Assembly: GCF_013343115.1 (NCBI RefSeq)
Contig: NZ_CP054570.1
Coordinates: 930,001 to 994,000 of the forward strand
From: Streptococcus sanguinis
GTDB lineage: Bacteria; Bacillota; Bacilli; Lactobacillales; Streptococcaceae
Direction: 5' to 3'
DNA: 64,000 bases
Shown: positions 39,405 through 48,992 of the stretch, piece after piece
Layout: each line of letters starts with the position of its first letter
How positions within the stretch are numbered: position 1 is the first letter of the stretch
The notes under the pieces: generated by a model
What the model saw: the letters and a program-made list of their open reading frames with translations, nothing else
The model's database searches: none
Told to the model about the DNA's origin: nothing
Translations under genes and position numbers: made by a program

Positions 39405-40478
39405 TCAACCAGCAAATACATCTTCCAGCAGAGACTCGGAACGAGGAATCGGACTGTCTTGAGCAAATTTGATAGCTTCTTCCACATCCTTTCGAGACTC
39501 CTCTAATATGGCATCAAGTTCCTCTTCAGTCAAGAGGCCATGCTCGATAGCGTAGTCACGGAAGACATCTAGAGCATCCACATCAGCCCAGTCTTTTTCT
39601 TCACCTTCCAAAGCCTTATACTTCTGCTCATCCCCTTCAAAGTGACCATGATCCCGATATGTTACAGCTTCAATTAAGGTAGGTCCTTCACCTCTACGAG
39701 CCCGCTCTACAGCTTCCTTGGCTACTTGGTAGACAGCAAATAAATCCTTACCATTAACCCGAACGCCGGGCATATTATAAGCAGCCGCTCTCTCAGCAAT
39801 GGTGCCAGACGCTGAAGAATACCATTGCGGTGTCGATTCTGCAAAGAGGTTGTTTTCATTGACAAAGATAACTGGCAGTTTCCAAATTGATGCCATATTG
39901 AGACATTCGTGGAAATTTCCTTCATTGGCTGCACCGTCACCGAAGAAGCAGACAGCCACACTATCGGTTTTCAAGTACTTGTTGCGCATAGCAGCACCGG
40001 TAGCTAGACCAAAGCCTCCACCAACCATACCATTGGCACCGAGAATTCCCTTGTCCAAATCGGCGATGTGCATAGATCCGCCTTTTCCTTTTCCAAGCCC
40101 AGTCTCCTTGCCAAAAATTTCTGCCATCATTCCCTTTAAATCTCCGCCCTTAGCAACACAGTGACCGTGTCCCCGGTGAGTACTGGTAATATAGTCCTGG
40201 TCTGTCAGATTGGCACAGACGCCAGTAGCGATCGCTTCCTCTCCAGCATAAAGGTGAACAAAACCAGGAATCTGTCCTGCAGCAAAGAAACGCCGAGTAT
40301 TTTCCTCAAAATTACGGATATCCCACATGGTTTTATACATGGTCTTGGCTTTTTCTTTGGAAACCTGCTCTACTTCAACTTCAGTAGCATCATAGACTTT
40401 TAAATCTACTAGCTCTGATACAGCACTTTGGTTTCTTGTTTTGCTCAATTGTTGTGGTAAATCTTTATAATTTGACAT
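39405..40478 (-). CDS. acoA: Acetoin/2-oxo acid dehydrogenase E1, alpha subunit
   Basis: A 357-residue ThDP enzyme with GDGAANEGNFHECLNMA and NENN for cofactor binding, and the STHRGHGHCVAKGGDLKG and GKGGSMHIADLDKG signatures. It has an N-terminal extension of about 35 residues over the pdhA product. Cleaves acetoin (or decarboxylates a 2-oxo acid) and passes the acetyl group to the E2 lipoyl arm. Confidence 0.88.
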   Translation of the reverse strand: MSNYKDLPQQLSKTRNQSAVSELVDLKVYDATEVEVEQVSKEKAKTMYKTMWDIRNFEENTRRFFAAGQIPGFVHLYAGEEAIATGVCANLTDQDYITSTHRGHGHCVAKGGDLKGMMAEIFGKETGLGKGKGGSMHIADLDKGILGANGMVGGGFGLATGAAMRNKYLKTDSVAVCFFGDGAANEGNFHECLNMASIWKLPVIFVNENNLFAESTPQWYSSASGTIAERAAAYNMPGVRVNGKDLFAVYQVAKEAVERARRGEGPTLIEAVTYRDHGHFEGDEQKYKALEGEEKDWADVDALDVFRDYAIEHGLLTEEELDAILEESRKDVEEAIKFAQDSPIPRSESLLEDVFAG

Positions 40479-40493
40479 ATTTTTACCTCCTCA

Positions 40494-41834
40494 TTAATCG
40501 TCCTGAACGAGTCTTTTAGCGACCTCTTGTATTAGTTCTGATGTGGTAGGATGGGCAAAAACTGTTTCAAGAACTTGATCCAGCGTTGCTTCAGCCTGTC
40601 TCAGCAAAATCAAATTCTGCAGAAGATCTGTACCGTTCGGACCAACGATGACTGCACCTAGTAGAAGATGGTATTTCTTTTCTGAGATTAGCTTGACATA
40701 GCCCTCTGTCTCACCTATAGCAATTGCCCGCCCATTATAAGAGAAAGGCAACTGTTGAACCTGAACATCATATCCAGCCTTCTCAGCCTCTTCCTTGCTG
40801 AGGCCAAAAGAAGCTACTTCAGGACTGGTGTAGAGCGAACGGGGGACACCCAGCGGATCAACTGCTTCTTCAGCTCTCCGGCAGATAGCTCTTACAGCCT
40901 TTATCCCTTCTGCACTAGCTACGTGGGCAAGCATATAAGATTCCAAGAGATCACCAATAGCATACACATGCTCTTTTGATGTCTCGTAGTATTGATCCAC
41001 CTGGACAAAATTTCGCTCTGTCAAAGCTAAACCCATATCCTGTGCTAGCTCTAGATTTGGTTTGCGGCCAGTAGCGACCAAAAGATGGTCGAAAGCAACC
41101 TGCTCGTTCTCAAGCAAGACAGAATTACCAGTTACTTCCTTTATCTGCGCTCCCTGATAAATCATCACCCCCATTTTTTTTAGTTTCTTTTGAATTACAT
41201 GCCTCGCTTCTACTTCTTCAGTCAAAAGAATTTCCGGCGCAACCTCGATAACAGTGACCTCAACACCCAGAGGAGCCATAGCGAAAGCTAGCTCAATTGC
41301 GATAACGCCACCTCCGATAATGACTAACTTCTCAGAAAGCTCCCTCAAGTCAAAAAACGTATCCGTCGTTAGATAGTCAACCTGTTCCAATCCCTTGATA
41401 GGAGGCACAAAAGGATAACTGCCAGTAGCCAAAATCACATCTTTGCCACTGATTTCTTTACCATTGACGGAGAAAGTTCGGTCTTTGACAAACTTGGCCT
41501 GACCTTCTATATACTCAATGCCTAAAGACTTAAAGCTAGCATGAATTCCAGATTGTAAACTGGCAATAACCTGGTTCTTTCGGTCTACCAATTTCTCAAA
41601 ATCAATCCTTTCAAGCTTGCTCTCAATCCCATAACGTCTGGCTTCCTCCATTGTCAGTAACCAATGACCATGCTGGAGATAGGCCTTAGACGGTATACAT
41701 CCTACATTCAGGCAGGTTCCGCCGATAGACTTCTTTTCTACTACGGCCACCTTCTTACCCAAACGAGCTGCTTCTTCAGCAGCTACATAACCACCCGGTC
41801 CAGCACCGATAATCAAAACATCATAAACAGACAA
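40494..41834 (-). CDS. acoL: Dihydrolipoamide dehydrogenase (E3) of the second complex
   Basis: A 446-residue flavin disulfide reductase without a lipoyl domain: FAD loop IIGAGPGGYVAAEEA, redox pair GGTCLNVGCIPSK, NAD loop IIGGGVIAIELA and C-terminal FAHPTTSE. The TTG at 41834 is chosen because GAAAGGAGG stands six bases before it and the N-terminus (LSVYDVLIIG) then matches the family; upstream codons have no site. First gene of the aco operon, after a 210-base leader. Confidence 0.9.
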   Translation of the reverse strand: MSVYDVLIIGAGPGGYVAAEEAARLGKKVAVVEKKSIGGTCLNVGCIPSKAYLQHGHWLLTMEEARRYGIESKLERIDFEKLVDRKNQVIASLQSGIHASFKSLGIEYIEGQAKFVKDRTFSVNGKEISGKDVILATGSYPFVPPIKGLEQVDYLTTDTFFDLRELSEKLVIIGGGVIAIELAFAMAPLGVEVTVIEVAPEILLTEEVEARHVIQKKLKKMGVMIYQGAQIKEVTGNSVLLENEQVAFDHLLVATGRKPNLELAQDMGLALTERNFVQVDQYYETSKEHVYAIGDLLESYMLAHVASAEGIKAVRAICRRAEEAVDPLGVPRSLYTSPEVASFGLSKEEAEKAGYDVQVQQLPFSYNGRAIAIGETEGYVKLISEKKYHLLLGAVIVGPNGTDLLQNLILLRQAEATLDQVLETVFAHPTTSELIQEVAKRLVQDD

Positions 41835-42016
41835 AACAGGCCTCCTTTCATAAAATGCAAAGGGTGCTCCAACAATCAAAATGATTGCTGTCGGCTATAG
41901 ATACAAAAAAGTATCTCATTATTTATTCATATATCTAAGACTCATCTCGAAATCTTAAAATACAGTCTGCTCTAAAAAAGATAAACCTCCTTTCTTCATT
42001 TTTCTTTGTCTATATA

Positions 42017-42032
42017 TAGTAAGCGCTTACTT
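42017..42032. promoter_or_regulatory. cre site upstream of the aco operon
   Basis: TAGTAAGCGCTTACTT is a full match to the streptococcal CcpA box WWGWAARCGYTTWCWW, and its core is a perfect palindrome. It lies 12 bases after the clp-like stop and about 180 bases before acoL. A TATATA stretch beside it may be the -10 box, but no good -35 is seen, which suggests an activator. The leader also has an AGATAC/GTATCT hairpin (41899-41916) and an orphan AAAGGAGG at 41988-41995. Confidence 0.75.
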
Positions 42033-42044
42033 TCCGAAAGAAAC

Positions 42045-42977
42045 TTATACCAAATAATTAAAATCCAGTTGCCCATCTTTCAAACTGACATGAACTGTCA
42101 TTTCAGTTGTTTCCTTATTTTCGACCAAATAACGAGCCAAAGGTGTTTCTAGATAGCGCATAATGCTTCTTTGAATAGGGCGAGCACCAAACTCTGGCTG
42201 GTAGCCTTTCTGGGCTAAAAAAGCATAGACTTTTTCGCTCAGATGAAGCTGAATCTTCTGTTGTTTCAGTCTCTCCTGAAGTTGCCGAACCAAAATCTTT
42301 ACGATATTGACAATATCTTCTGCCCTTAGAGGGTTGAAAATAACCGTCTCGTCAATCCGATTTAAAAACTCTGGTCTAAAGCTATGTTGCAGCAAGGATA
42401 GAACTTCATCCTGCGTTTCAGAAGTCAGTCCCTGTTCACTTTTGAGACTTTCCAAAATCTGCTGGGAGCCAATATTGCTTGTCATAATCAAAATAGTATT
42501 TTTAAAGTCAATAGTACGGCCTTTAGAGTCTGTCAAGCGTCCTTCGTCCAAGACTTGCAGCAGTGTGTTGAATACATCCGGATGGGCTTTTTCAATCTCA
42601 TCCAGCAAGACAATCGAATAAAGCCTCCTACGAACAGCTTCTGTCAGCTGTCCTCCCTCTTCAAATCCGACGTAACCTGGTGGCGGACCAACTAAACGAG
42701 CTACAGCATGTTTTTCCATGTACTCAGACATATCCAGCCGGACCATTTCCAGCTCATTACCAAACAGCCGCTCAGCAAGGGATTTTGCCAGAGCAGTTTT
42801 CCCGACTCCAGTCGGCCCCAGAAAGAGAAAGGACCCAATAGGACGCTTTGGATTTTGAATTCCTGCTCTCGAGCGCAAAATCGCCTCCGAAACCTTTCGA
42901 ACAGCTTGGTCTTGCCCTACAATTCTCTGGCGCAGGAGCTTGTCTAGATTTAGCAGGTGTTCGCGCTCATTGTCCAT
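42045..42977 (-). CDS. Stand-alone ClpB/Hsp100 D2-like AAA+ ATPase
   Basis: A 310-residue protein that aligns with only the second ATPase domain of Clp[14 protein letters not shown] at the start, Walker [14 protein letters not shown], pore loop [12 protein letters not shown], Walker [14 protein letters not shown], sensor MTSNIGS, and the C-terminal small domain [10 protein letters not shown] domain, D1 and the middle domain are missing. No remnants of them exist upstream, and a ribosome site (AAAGGGAATC) precedes the ATG, so it looks like a real gene rather than a truncation. It lies upstream of acoL with a cre-like site in front. Confidence 0.85.
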   Translation of the reverse strand: MDNEREHLLNLDKLLRQRIVGQDQAVRKVSEAILRSRAGIQNPKRPIGSFLFLGPTGVGKTALAKSLAERLFGNELEMVRLDMSEYMEKHAVARLVGPPPGYVGFEEGGQLTEAVRRRLYSIVLLDEIEKAHPDVFNTLLQVLDEGRLTDSKGRTIDFKNTILIMTSNIGSQQILESLKSEQGLTSETQDEVLSLLQHSFRPEFLNRIDETVIFNPLRAEDIVNIVKILVRQLQERLKQQKIQLHLSEKVYAFLAQKGYQPEFGARPIQRSIMRYLETPLARYLVENKETTEMTVHVSLKDGQLDFNYLV

Positions 42978-43010
42978 GATTCCCTTTCACAATCAATATA
43001 CTAGAAAAAA

Positions 43011-43025
43011 TGTAAGCGTTTTTCA
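43011..43025. promoter_or_regulatory. cre-like site upstream of the ClpB-like gene
   Basis: TGTAAGCGTTTTTCA carries the AARCGYTT core of CcpA sites but has one extra or changed base on the right side. Placed about 35 bases before the start codon, it would support catabolite control of this gene together with the aco operon. Confidence 0.45.
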
Positions 43026-43055
43026 TGTTTTAATCTAATTTTAACAAAAGATTGT

Positions 43056-43103
43056 GAAAAAAAGAGCACTAATTTATCCTAAAGGGACAAACCAACACTC
43101 TTT
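43056..43103 (-). terminator. Possible terminator after the second MATE gene
   Basis: AAAGAG and CTCTTT pair across a long loop, with a T run on the minus strand; a weak stem. Confidence 0.4.
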
Positions 43104-44445
43104 AATTTGTAATATTTTTAGCCAAACGATTAAGCCGCCACTGAAAGAGAATGCCACTCGTCACCAAGCTGGCAATGAGACCAATCCAGTATCCATAAGG
43201 GCCTAAACTAGTATAGTAATCTAAGAAGAGCCCCAGAGGCAGCGAAACTCCCCAATAAGCAATCAAACCTAAGTAAAATGGCACCTGAGTATCCTTGTAG
43301 CCCCGAAGAATGCCCTGCAAAGGAGCCGCAAAAGTATCTGCTAATTGGAAAAAGAGGCTGTAGGTCAGAAAAACAGATGTCATACGGATAAACTCGGTAT
43401 CCGACCCATAGAGAGCAGCCACTCGGTCGCGGAAGATATAGAGAAAGAGAAAGGTAAATCCAGCAATGCCCAAGGCCGTCAGCCGCCCAAGTTTACAGAA
43501 TTTCTTAACATCGTCAGGACGATTGGCTCCAATTTCATAAGAAACGATAATAGACATTGAGGTTGAAATACTCATAGGAAAGGCATACATTAAGTTTGAA
43601 AAATTCATGGCCGCCTGATGGCTGGCAATGATTAGTGACGAAAACTTAGCCATGACCAAGCCAACAACCGAGAAGATCACAACTTCTGCAAAAAAAGTTC
43701 CACCGATAGGCAGTCCAAGTCGAATGCCTTCGATGAAGCCCTTTTTATCTAGCGGTCGAATCTTCCACAGCTCATAGGTTCGGACTTTTGGATGTTTGAC
43801 TGCTACTAACAAGGATATGAGAAGCAAAACCCAATAAGCCAAAGAAGTCCCAAGTCCGGCTCCAGCTCCGCCCATTTCTGGAAAACCAAATGCTCCGTAG
43901 ATTAGGGCATAATTAAAAGTGCCATTCAAAGGTAAAAGTAAGAGCATGAGATACATGGAAAGCTTGGTCAACCCCAGAGCATCAAACAGAGAACGAATGG
44001 TGCTAAAGAGCAAAAGAGGGATAATGCCGAGCGCTAGATACCAAAGATAGTTCTTTGCCACTTCTTCTACCAAAGGCTCTAGGCCAAGGTGAGACAAAAC
44101 TAGAGGAGCGCCCACAAATACCAAGGCAAATAAAATTAGCGATAGCCCCAAAGAAAGATAAATAAACTGATAAAAATCAGAAGCAATCTTTTCTTTTTTC
44201 CCCTGCCCTAAATGGTGCCCGATTATGGGTACCAAGGCAGACACAATCCCTATCAACAGGTCGAAAAATGGAATCCAAAGACTAGTTGCCATAGAAACAC
44301 CAGCCAGATGCAAGGTGTCATACTGACCAGTCATGGTCGTATCAACAAATGAAGCAGAAAAATTGGCCAGTTGGTAGATCAAAATTGGCAAAAAAATAGA
44401 AATAAAGAGCCGTATCCGCTGATTTAAATTATGAGTTTGGTGCAT
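43102..44445 (-). CDS. MATE family efflux transporter
   Basis: A 447-residue exporter with twelve hydrophobic segments and MATE repeats (LANFSASFVDTTMTGQYDTLHLAGVS near the N-terminus, an IASHQAAMNFSNLMYAFPMS block in the second half). Nearer to the NorM/DinF type than the exporter at 32778. Own promoter (TTGACT-17-TATAGT) upstream. Substrate not assigned. Confidence 0.88.
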   Translation of the reverse strand: MHQTHNLNQRIRLFISIFLPILIYQLANFSASFVDTTMTGQYDTLHLAGVSMATSLWIPFFDLLIGIVSALVPIIGHHLGQGKKEKIASDFYQFIYLSLGLSLILFALVFVGAPLVLSHLGLEPLVEEVAKNYLWYLALGIIPLLLFSTIRSLFDALGLTKLSMYLMLLLLPLNGTFNYALIYGAFGFPEMGGAGAGLGTSLAYWVLLLISLLVAVKHPKVRTYELWKIRPLDKKGFIEGIRLGLPIGGTFFAEVVIFSVVGLVMAKFSSLIIASHQAAMNFSNLMYAFPMSISTSMSIIVSYEIGANRPDDVKKFCKLGRLTALGIAGFTFLFLYIFRDRVAALYGSDTEFIRMTSVFLTYSLFFQLADTFAAPLQGILRGYKDTQVPFYLGLIAYWGVSLPLGLFLDYYTSLGPYGYWIGLIASLVTSGILFQWRLNRLAKNITN

Positions 44446-44515
44446 AGAAATCCCTCAAACTTTTTCTACCCAAGTAAAATCAATGATCTTAGATTTTAGA
44501 ATATCAACTATCTTT

Positions 44516-44544
44516 ACTATACTATAAGCCAGACAGATAGTCAA
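44516..44544 (-). promoter_or_regulatory. Promoter of the second MATE gene
   Basis: Minus-strand -35 TTGACT (44539-44544), 17-base spacer, -10 TATAGT (44516-44521); the start lies about 70 bases downstream. Confidence 0.7.
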
Positions 44545-44557
44545 AAGGAAAAGGAAA

Positions 44558-45139
44558 TTATATATCTGCCTCGGTGAAGACAATCTGCCCTTTATCAAAT
44601 CCTGCGATTCGCGCCAAAGAAAGGACACGATAACCAGCAGTTTCCAAAAGTTGACGGCCACCCTGAAACGATTTTTCAATGACAATGCCAACTGCCTCAA
44701 CCTGGGCTCCTGCTTGCTCAATAATGGTGATCAATCCCTTGGCTGCCTGACCATTCGCCAAGAAATCGTCAATAATCAGCACTTTATCATCAGAGTTGAG
44801 AAATTTCCCAGCAATCGAAACGGTCGAAGTCACTTGCTTGGTAAAAGAATAAACTTCAGCCGTCAAAATCCCTTCTGTCATTGTGATGTTTTTGGCCTTC
44901 TTAGCGAAAATCATTGGTAGACCCAGTGCCTCTGCTACGTAAACAGCCGGAGCAATACCAGAAGCCTCAATGGTCACTACCTTGGTAATTCCTGCATCCT
45001 TTACTGCCTCCGCAAAGACCTGGCCAATCTCTTTCATCAATGAAAAATCAACCTGATGAGTCAGGAAAGAGTCAACTTTCAGGATATTTTCACCTAACAC
45101 TTGTCCATCTCTGAGAATCCGTTCTTCTAATTTTTTCAT
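44558..45139 (-). CDS. xpt: Xanthine phosphoribosyltransferase
   Basis: A 193-residue type I PRTase that makes XMP from xanthine and PRPP. The PRPP loop [15 protein letters not shown] is clear, and [18 protein letters not shown] and the [15 protein letters not shown] flexible-loop block mark Xpt. No guanine riboswitch precedes it, since only about 40 bases separate it from the tat terminator region. It is followed by the MATE promoter. Confidence 0.92.
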   Translation of the reverse strand: MKKLEERILRDGQVLGENILKVDSFLTHQVDFSLMKEIGQVFAEAVKDAGITKVVTIEASGIAPAVYVAEALGLPMIFAKKAKNITMTEGILTAEVYSFTKQVTSTVSIAGKFLNSDDKVLIIDDFLANGQAAKGLITIIEQAGAQVEAVGIVIEKSFQGGRQLLETAGYRVLSLARIAGFDKGQIVFTEADI

Positions 45140-45177
45140 TCGTCTTCCTTTCCAAAATCCATCTTGATTCTAGCAGA

Positions 45178-45200
45178 AAAAGCACAGATATCCGTGCTTT
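45178..45200 (-). terminator. Terminator of the efe-tat operon
   Basis: AAAGCAC and GTGCTTT pair with an 8-base loop and a TTC tail on the minus strand, four bases after the tatA stop; short but well placed. Confidence 0.7.
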
Positions 45201-45204
45201 CCCT

Positions 45205-45393
45205 TTACTCTTTTTCGTTTTTATTCTCGGTCTTTTCTTCTTCTCCAGCATGATTGACTGCTTTTTTGAATTCTGAAAACATTTTACCGATAGACTGTCC
45301 CAGTTCGGGCAGGCGTTTTGGTCCGAAAATAAGCAGGGCGCCCAGAATAATAATGATTACCCCAGGTACTCCGATATCTTTTAAAAGTCCCAT
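45205..45393 (-). CDS. tatA: Twin-arginine translocase subunit TatA
   Basis: A 62-residue TatA with a short N-terminal membrane helix (VPGVIIIILGALLIFGPKRLPELG), the hinge FGPKRLPELG, an amphipathic helix and an acidic tail. Builds the Tat pore. There is no TatB, so this is a minimal TatAC system. The start overlaps the tatC stop by one base. Confidence 0.95.
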   Translation of the reverse strand: MGLLKDIGVPGVIIIILGALLIFGPKRLPELGQSIGKMFSEFKKAVNHAGEEEKTENKNEKE

Positions 45394-46109
45394 TAATTTC
45401 TCCTCGTTGATTTTCTTTGATAAATGATGCGACTGAGCAAGGTGCTGACTTCATAGAGCAAAATCAAAGGCACTGTCATAGACAAGTCGCTGATAAAGTC
45501 GGCGGGTGTCAGGACAACTGCTAAAACCAGCAAAATGAAGTAAGCGTATCGTCTATATTTTACCAAAAATTTCGGATTGAGCAAACCGATAGAAGTCAGA
45601 AAGGACACAAGAACTGGCAGCTCAAAAAGGCAAGCAATCGGAATAGTGGTATGAAAGACGAAACTAAGATAATTCTGTGCTGTTAACCGTGTCTCAAAGA
45701 GACCCTCCCCCAGCGACAGTAAGACCTGCAAAATAGCCGGAGTTACAAAGTAAAAGCCGAAAGCCAGCCCCAGAACAAAACAGAGAAAGGTAGCCGGGAT
45801 ATAAGCGAAAACAGCCCGAGCTTCATTGGCCCGCAAAGCTGGTCGGACAAACTCCCAGACCTGATAAACCAAAAATGGCAAGGTCAGGGAAAAAGCGACC
45901 AGACTAGCCAGACTGATATAAATCCAAAGGATATCATCCGGCCCCAGTACCAGCAGCTTCTGCTCAAAATTACTAGTCAGCCATCGATAAATATCAGCCG
46001 AAAAAAGCAAGCTGGCCAGAAAAACTATGAAGAAGCAAGCCAATACCGCTAGAAAACGTCGTCTGAACTCTGTCAAATGCTCAATAATAGTCTGCTCTTT
46101 TTTATCCAT
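45393..46109 (-). CDS. tatC: Twin-arginine translocase subunit TatC
   Basis: A 238-residue, six-helix receptor for twin-arginine signal peptides. IIEHLTEFRRRF near the N-terminus is the signature, and FAYIPATFLCFVLGLAFGFY follows. The ATG at 46109 overlaps the efeU end by 8 bases; an earlier in-frame start lies inside efeU and is disfavoured. Likely cargo is the EfeB peroxidase two genes upstream, the only visible twin-arginine protein in the window. Confidence 0.94.
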   Translation of the reverse strand: MDKKEQTIIEHLTEFRRRFLAVLACFFIVFLASLLFSADIYRWLTSNFEQKLLVLGPDDILWIYISLASLVAFSLTLPFLVYQVWEFVRPALRANEARAVFAYIPATFLCFVLGLAFGFYFVTPAILQVLLSLGEGLFETRLTAQNYLSFVFHTTIPIACLFELPVLVSFLTSIGLLNPKFLVKYRRYAYFILLVLAVVLTPADFISDLSMTVPLILLYEVSTLLSRIIYQRKSTRRN

Positions 46110-47802
46110 GCTGCTGCTCGCTTTTCTGATTTTTAAAGCTAACATAAACGACTAGCAGGATAAAGAGGGCCTGACTAACTACCACTTCTAGGCTTGGATA
46201 AATCCCCATCCAGTCCACTGTCACAAAGCCATTGATTAGGTGAGTCGGTAGGATATTGGTCAGCTGAAGGGCATGGATGCTGACGCCCAGCATTTTAAAC
46301 GCCAAGGCGTAGATTAGCCAAGTCAGCCAGAAGAAAATGCTGTGTGGCTTGAGAAAACCAGACGCCTTGCTCATGATAAAGGCCAGCAAGACCAAGACCA
46401 GAACGGCCAAGCCGATTCCCAAAAGGAAATCAGTCATAGTGATGCGCGGCAGAATTCCTGCATAAAAGAGAATGGTCTCAGCTCCTTCACGGAAAACTGC
46501 CAGAAAGCTAAGAGCAAACATCGAAATAAAACTGCCTGTGGCTGTTACAGCCTTCATTTGGCTTTCCATAAAGTCATTCCATTTCTCAATAGATGCCTTG
46601 CTGTGTAGCCAGATACCAACTAATATCATCATGGCGACAGCGAAAATTCCCACTGCACCTTCAATAATTTCACGATTGGATCCGGAAGCAACTGCTGGGA
46701 AAAGAAACTGCAACAAAGCCGCAATCACAGCGCTGGCTAGAACTCCACTTGCTGCGCCGGCATAAACCCATTTGAGTCCTTTTTTCATCTTAGAGGCTTT
46801 CAGAGTCGTTATCAAAGCCATGACGATTAAGAGCGCTTCTACACCCTCACGCAGTAAAATCAGCATAGCATCAAAGAAATGATAGGAAGCTGTCGTGTCA
46901 ATCTGGGACAGCTCACTAATCAAGGATTCTAGCTGCTTTTGATACTTCTCTTCGCTCCCCTTGACCATAATAACAGGCGTCTGACTCTCTACCTTGGTAT
47001 AAAGCGAAGGGTTATTGACACTGACATCTCCTTCTATCGTTGGCCAAATGGTGATGAACTCTTTCATCTTGGCAGCAGCCTTTTTATCATCTCCGCTTTG
47101 AAAGAGACTCAAGGCTTCCTCTAGGAGCTTAATTCCATCTTTCAGCGTCAGATTGCCAGCAGCTTCTTGGACTTTCTCACCTTTGACAAAATTATCAATA
47201 GCGGCCTTCAAATCATCAAAAGAAGACTGAATCATGTCAAAGTCAGTAGGCTCCGTCTCAATGGCACTGCGCAGGAATGAAATAGCTGTTTCTACCTTGC
47301 CGTAATGGGCTGTGCTGTTGTCTCGCACTACGCTTTCATTGGTGGTCCAGGTGCTATTCATCTTCTTGTATGCTTCTCTTGTCGCTTCTAAATCCTTAGC
47401 ACTAATAGCCTTTTGTAGATTTTCAAATTTTGGCTCTAGCTTACTGAGAAGCTTCTTTTTCTCAGCCTCTAAGTCGACTGGATTCTGCTCTTTCTCGAAT
47501 TTCAAGAGGGCCGAAGAGATTTGTGTCAGCTTCTCCTCCGTCACCTGACCCGATAAGTCTAGTGCCTTGCTTACCTCTTGCCCCGCTGCAGAGTCGTGAT
47601 TAGCCACCCTTTCAAAGTCAGTCTTGATTTCTCCGACTAGCTGCTTGGCTTTTTCCTGATCCTTCAGCTTGACGGCAGTGCCAGCATCAGTAATTTTGAC
47701 GAATAGACTGCTGTAGCTATCGTCCGCTAAAACCGGCTTAGCCAAAAAGATCAGCAAAAGGCCTAATATCAACAGACTTTTATTCAAATAATTTTTGACC
47801 AA
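46102..47802 (-). CDS. efeU: Iron permease EfeU (FTR1 family) with long N-terminal domain
   Basis: A 566-residue protein: signal peptide (LLILGLLLIFLAKPVLA), an extracytoplasmic helical domain of about 280 residues, and a seven-helix FTR1 permease with REGVEALLIVMALIT and REGAETILFYAG, the paired REGxE iron motifs. The TTG at 47802 with AAGGAG six bases upstream is the best start, overlapping efeB by 23 bases. It moves iron oxidised or released by EfeB/EfeO. Confidence 0.9.
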   Translation of the reverse strand: MVKNYLNKSLLILGLLLIFLAKPVLADDSYSSLFVKITDAGTAVKLKDQEKAKQLVGEIKTDFERVANHDSAAGQEVSKALDLSGQVTEEKLTQISSALLKFEKEQNPVDLEAEKKKLLSKLEPKFENLQKAISAKDLEATREAYKKMNSTWTTNESVVRDNSTAHYGKVETAISFLRSAIETEPTDFDMIQSSFDDLKAAIDNFVKGEKVQEAAGNLTLKDGIKLLEEALSLFQSGDDKKAAAKMKEFITIWPTIEGDVSVNNPSLYTKVESQTPVIMVKGSEEKYQKQLESLISELSQIDTTASYHFFDAMLILLREGVEALLIVMALITTLKASKMKKGLKWVYAGAASGVLASAVIAALLQFLFPAVASGSNREIIEGAVGIFAVAMMILVGIWLHSKASIEKWNDFMESQMKAVTATGSFISMFALSFLAVFREGAETILFYAGILPRITMTDFLLGIGLAVLVLVLLAFIMSKASGFLKPHSIFFWLTWLIYALAFKMLGVSIHALQLTNILPTHLINGFVTVDWMGIYPSLEVVVSQALFILLVVYVSFKNQKSEQQHG

Positions 47803-48988
47803 GGTATTCTCCTTTTTTCACTCCACCAAAGCAGGCAAACAAACCACTACCGATATGCGTGACATATTCATTCATCTTATCTTGAGCGCCTAGATTAGTC
47901 AGAACTTTGACAAAGCTATCTGGATCTTTCTGGAAGGAAAGAAAGAGCAGTCCTGTATCGAACTGACCAGTAGTTTCATCAATCCCATCCGAGTACGAAT
48001 AAGACCGGCGGTATATGGGTTTATCAACCTCCTTGGCCAGACGGACATGTGAATCCTCTGGCAGCAGGTCCAAGTCAACCTCGTCAAACTCGTCTTTCTT
48101 GCCAAAAGGCGCTCCGCTATCTTTATAGCGGCCGAAAGTGTTTTCCTGCTCCTGCAGATTGGTCCGGTCCCAGGTCTCAAGGAACATCTGTATTCGGCGG
48201 ACAGCCATGTAAGAGCCGCCCTGCATCCAGTCCTTGCTATCGCACCAAATGACCTTGTCGAAGTCTTTTTCTTTGGTTACATTGGCTGTACCGTCCTTAA
48301 ATCCAAAGAGATTACGAGGTGTTGACATCCGGTCTCCGATAGCAGCAAATCCTGACTGACTCCACCTCATAGTGATGGCATTTCTCCCCTTACGGACCAG
48401 ATTGCGGACCGCATGAAAGGCCACCTGCTCATCATCTGCACAGGCTTGGATGACAATATCGCCACCAGTATATTTTTCTTTAAGCTGCTCCTTTGGAAAA
48501 GGCGGCAAATCCCGAAAAGCCTTAGGTCGTTTGTCTGATAAGCCCATTTTTTTCAGAAAAGAGGCTGAGACCCCAAAGGTCAAAGTCAGTCGATAAGGGT
48601 TGAGACCAACAGTTTCTCCAGTATCCGTGGGTGGCAAAAGAGCATTGGAATTATCTTTTTTGACCAATTCTCCATCTACCAGCTTCTCGCTATAGGCTGT
48701 CCAGTCCTTGAAGAGCTGGACAATGGTCTCCCTATCTGTCGTATGCAAATCCAGAATAACAAAGTAGATATTCTTCTGCATCGGAGTTGTAATACCAGCC
48801 TGATGTTCTCCATAGAAGCTGATTTCTTCCTCACCGTCAGCGAATTTCTTATCTTCCTTGGCCTGATTAGCGAAAAAAGCAGATGCACCAGAGACACCCA
48901 GTGCAAGACCAGCGCCTCCAATCCCTGCTTTTTTAAGAAATTCACGACGATCCATCTTTTTATTAAACCATTTTTCGTCGTTTGTCAT
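47780..48988 (-). CDS. efeB: Dyp-type peroxidase EfeB, Tat-exported
   Basis: A 402-residue heme peroxidase with a twin-arginine signal (MDRREFLKKAGIGGAGLALG, RR at residues 13-14). The GFKDGTANV motif holds the catalytic Asp of dye-decolorising peroxidases. Heme-dependent oxidation of Fe(II) outside the cell is the proposed role. Starts 4 bases after the efeO stop. Heme loading before export explains why Tat rather than Sec is used. Confidence 0.93.
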   Translation of the reverse strand: MTNDEKWFNKKMDRREFLKKAGIGGAGLALGVSGASAFFANQAKEDKKFADGEEEISFYGEHQAGITTPMQKNIYFVILDLHTTDRETIVQLFKDWTAYSEKLVDGELVKKDNSNALLPPTDTGETVGLNPYRLTLTFGVSASFLKKMGLSDKRPKAFRDLPPFPKEQLKEKYTGGDIVIQACADDEQVAFHAVRNLVRKGRNAITMRWSQSGFAAIGDRMSTPRNLFGFKDGTANVTKEKDFDKVIWCDSKDWMQGGSYMAVRRIQMFLETWDRTNLQEQENTFGRYKDSGAPFGKKDEFDEVDLDLLPEDSHVRLAKEVDKPIYRRSYSYSDGIDETTGQFDTGLLFLSFQKDPDSFVKVLTNLGAQDKMNEYVTHIGSGLFACFGGVKKGEYLGQKLFE

Positions 48989-48992
48989 ATGA

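Noticed and set aside
42045..42977. Pseudogene of full-length clpB
   Set aside because: The frame is intact, has a ribosome site, and no D1 or N-domain remnants occur upstream.
45140..45204. Purine riboswitch in front of xpt
   Set aside because: The leader is too short and has no aptamer-like junction.
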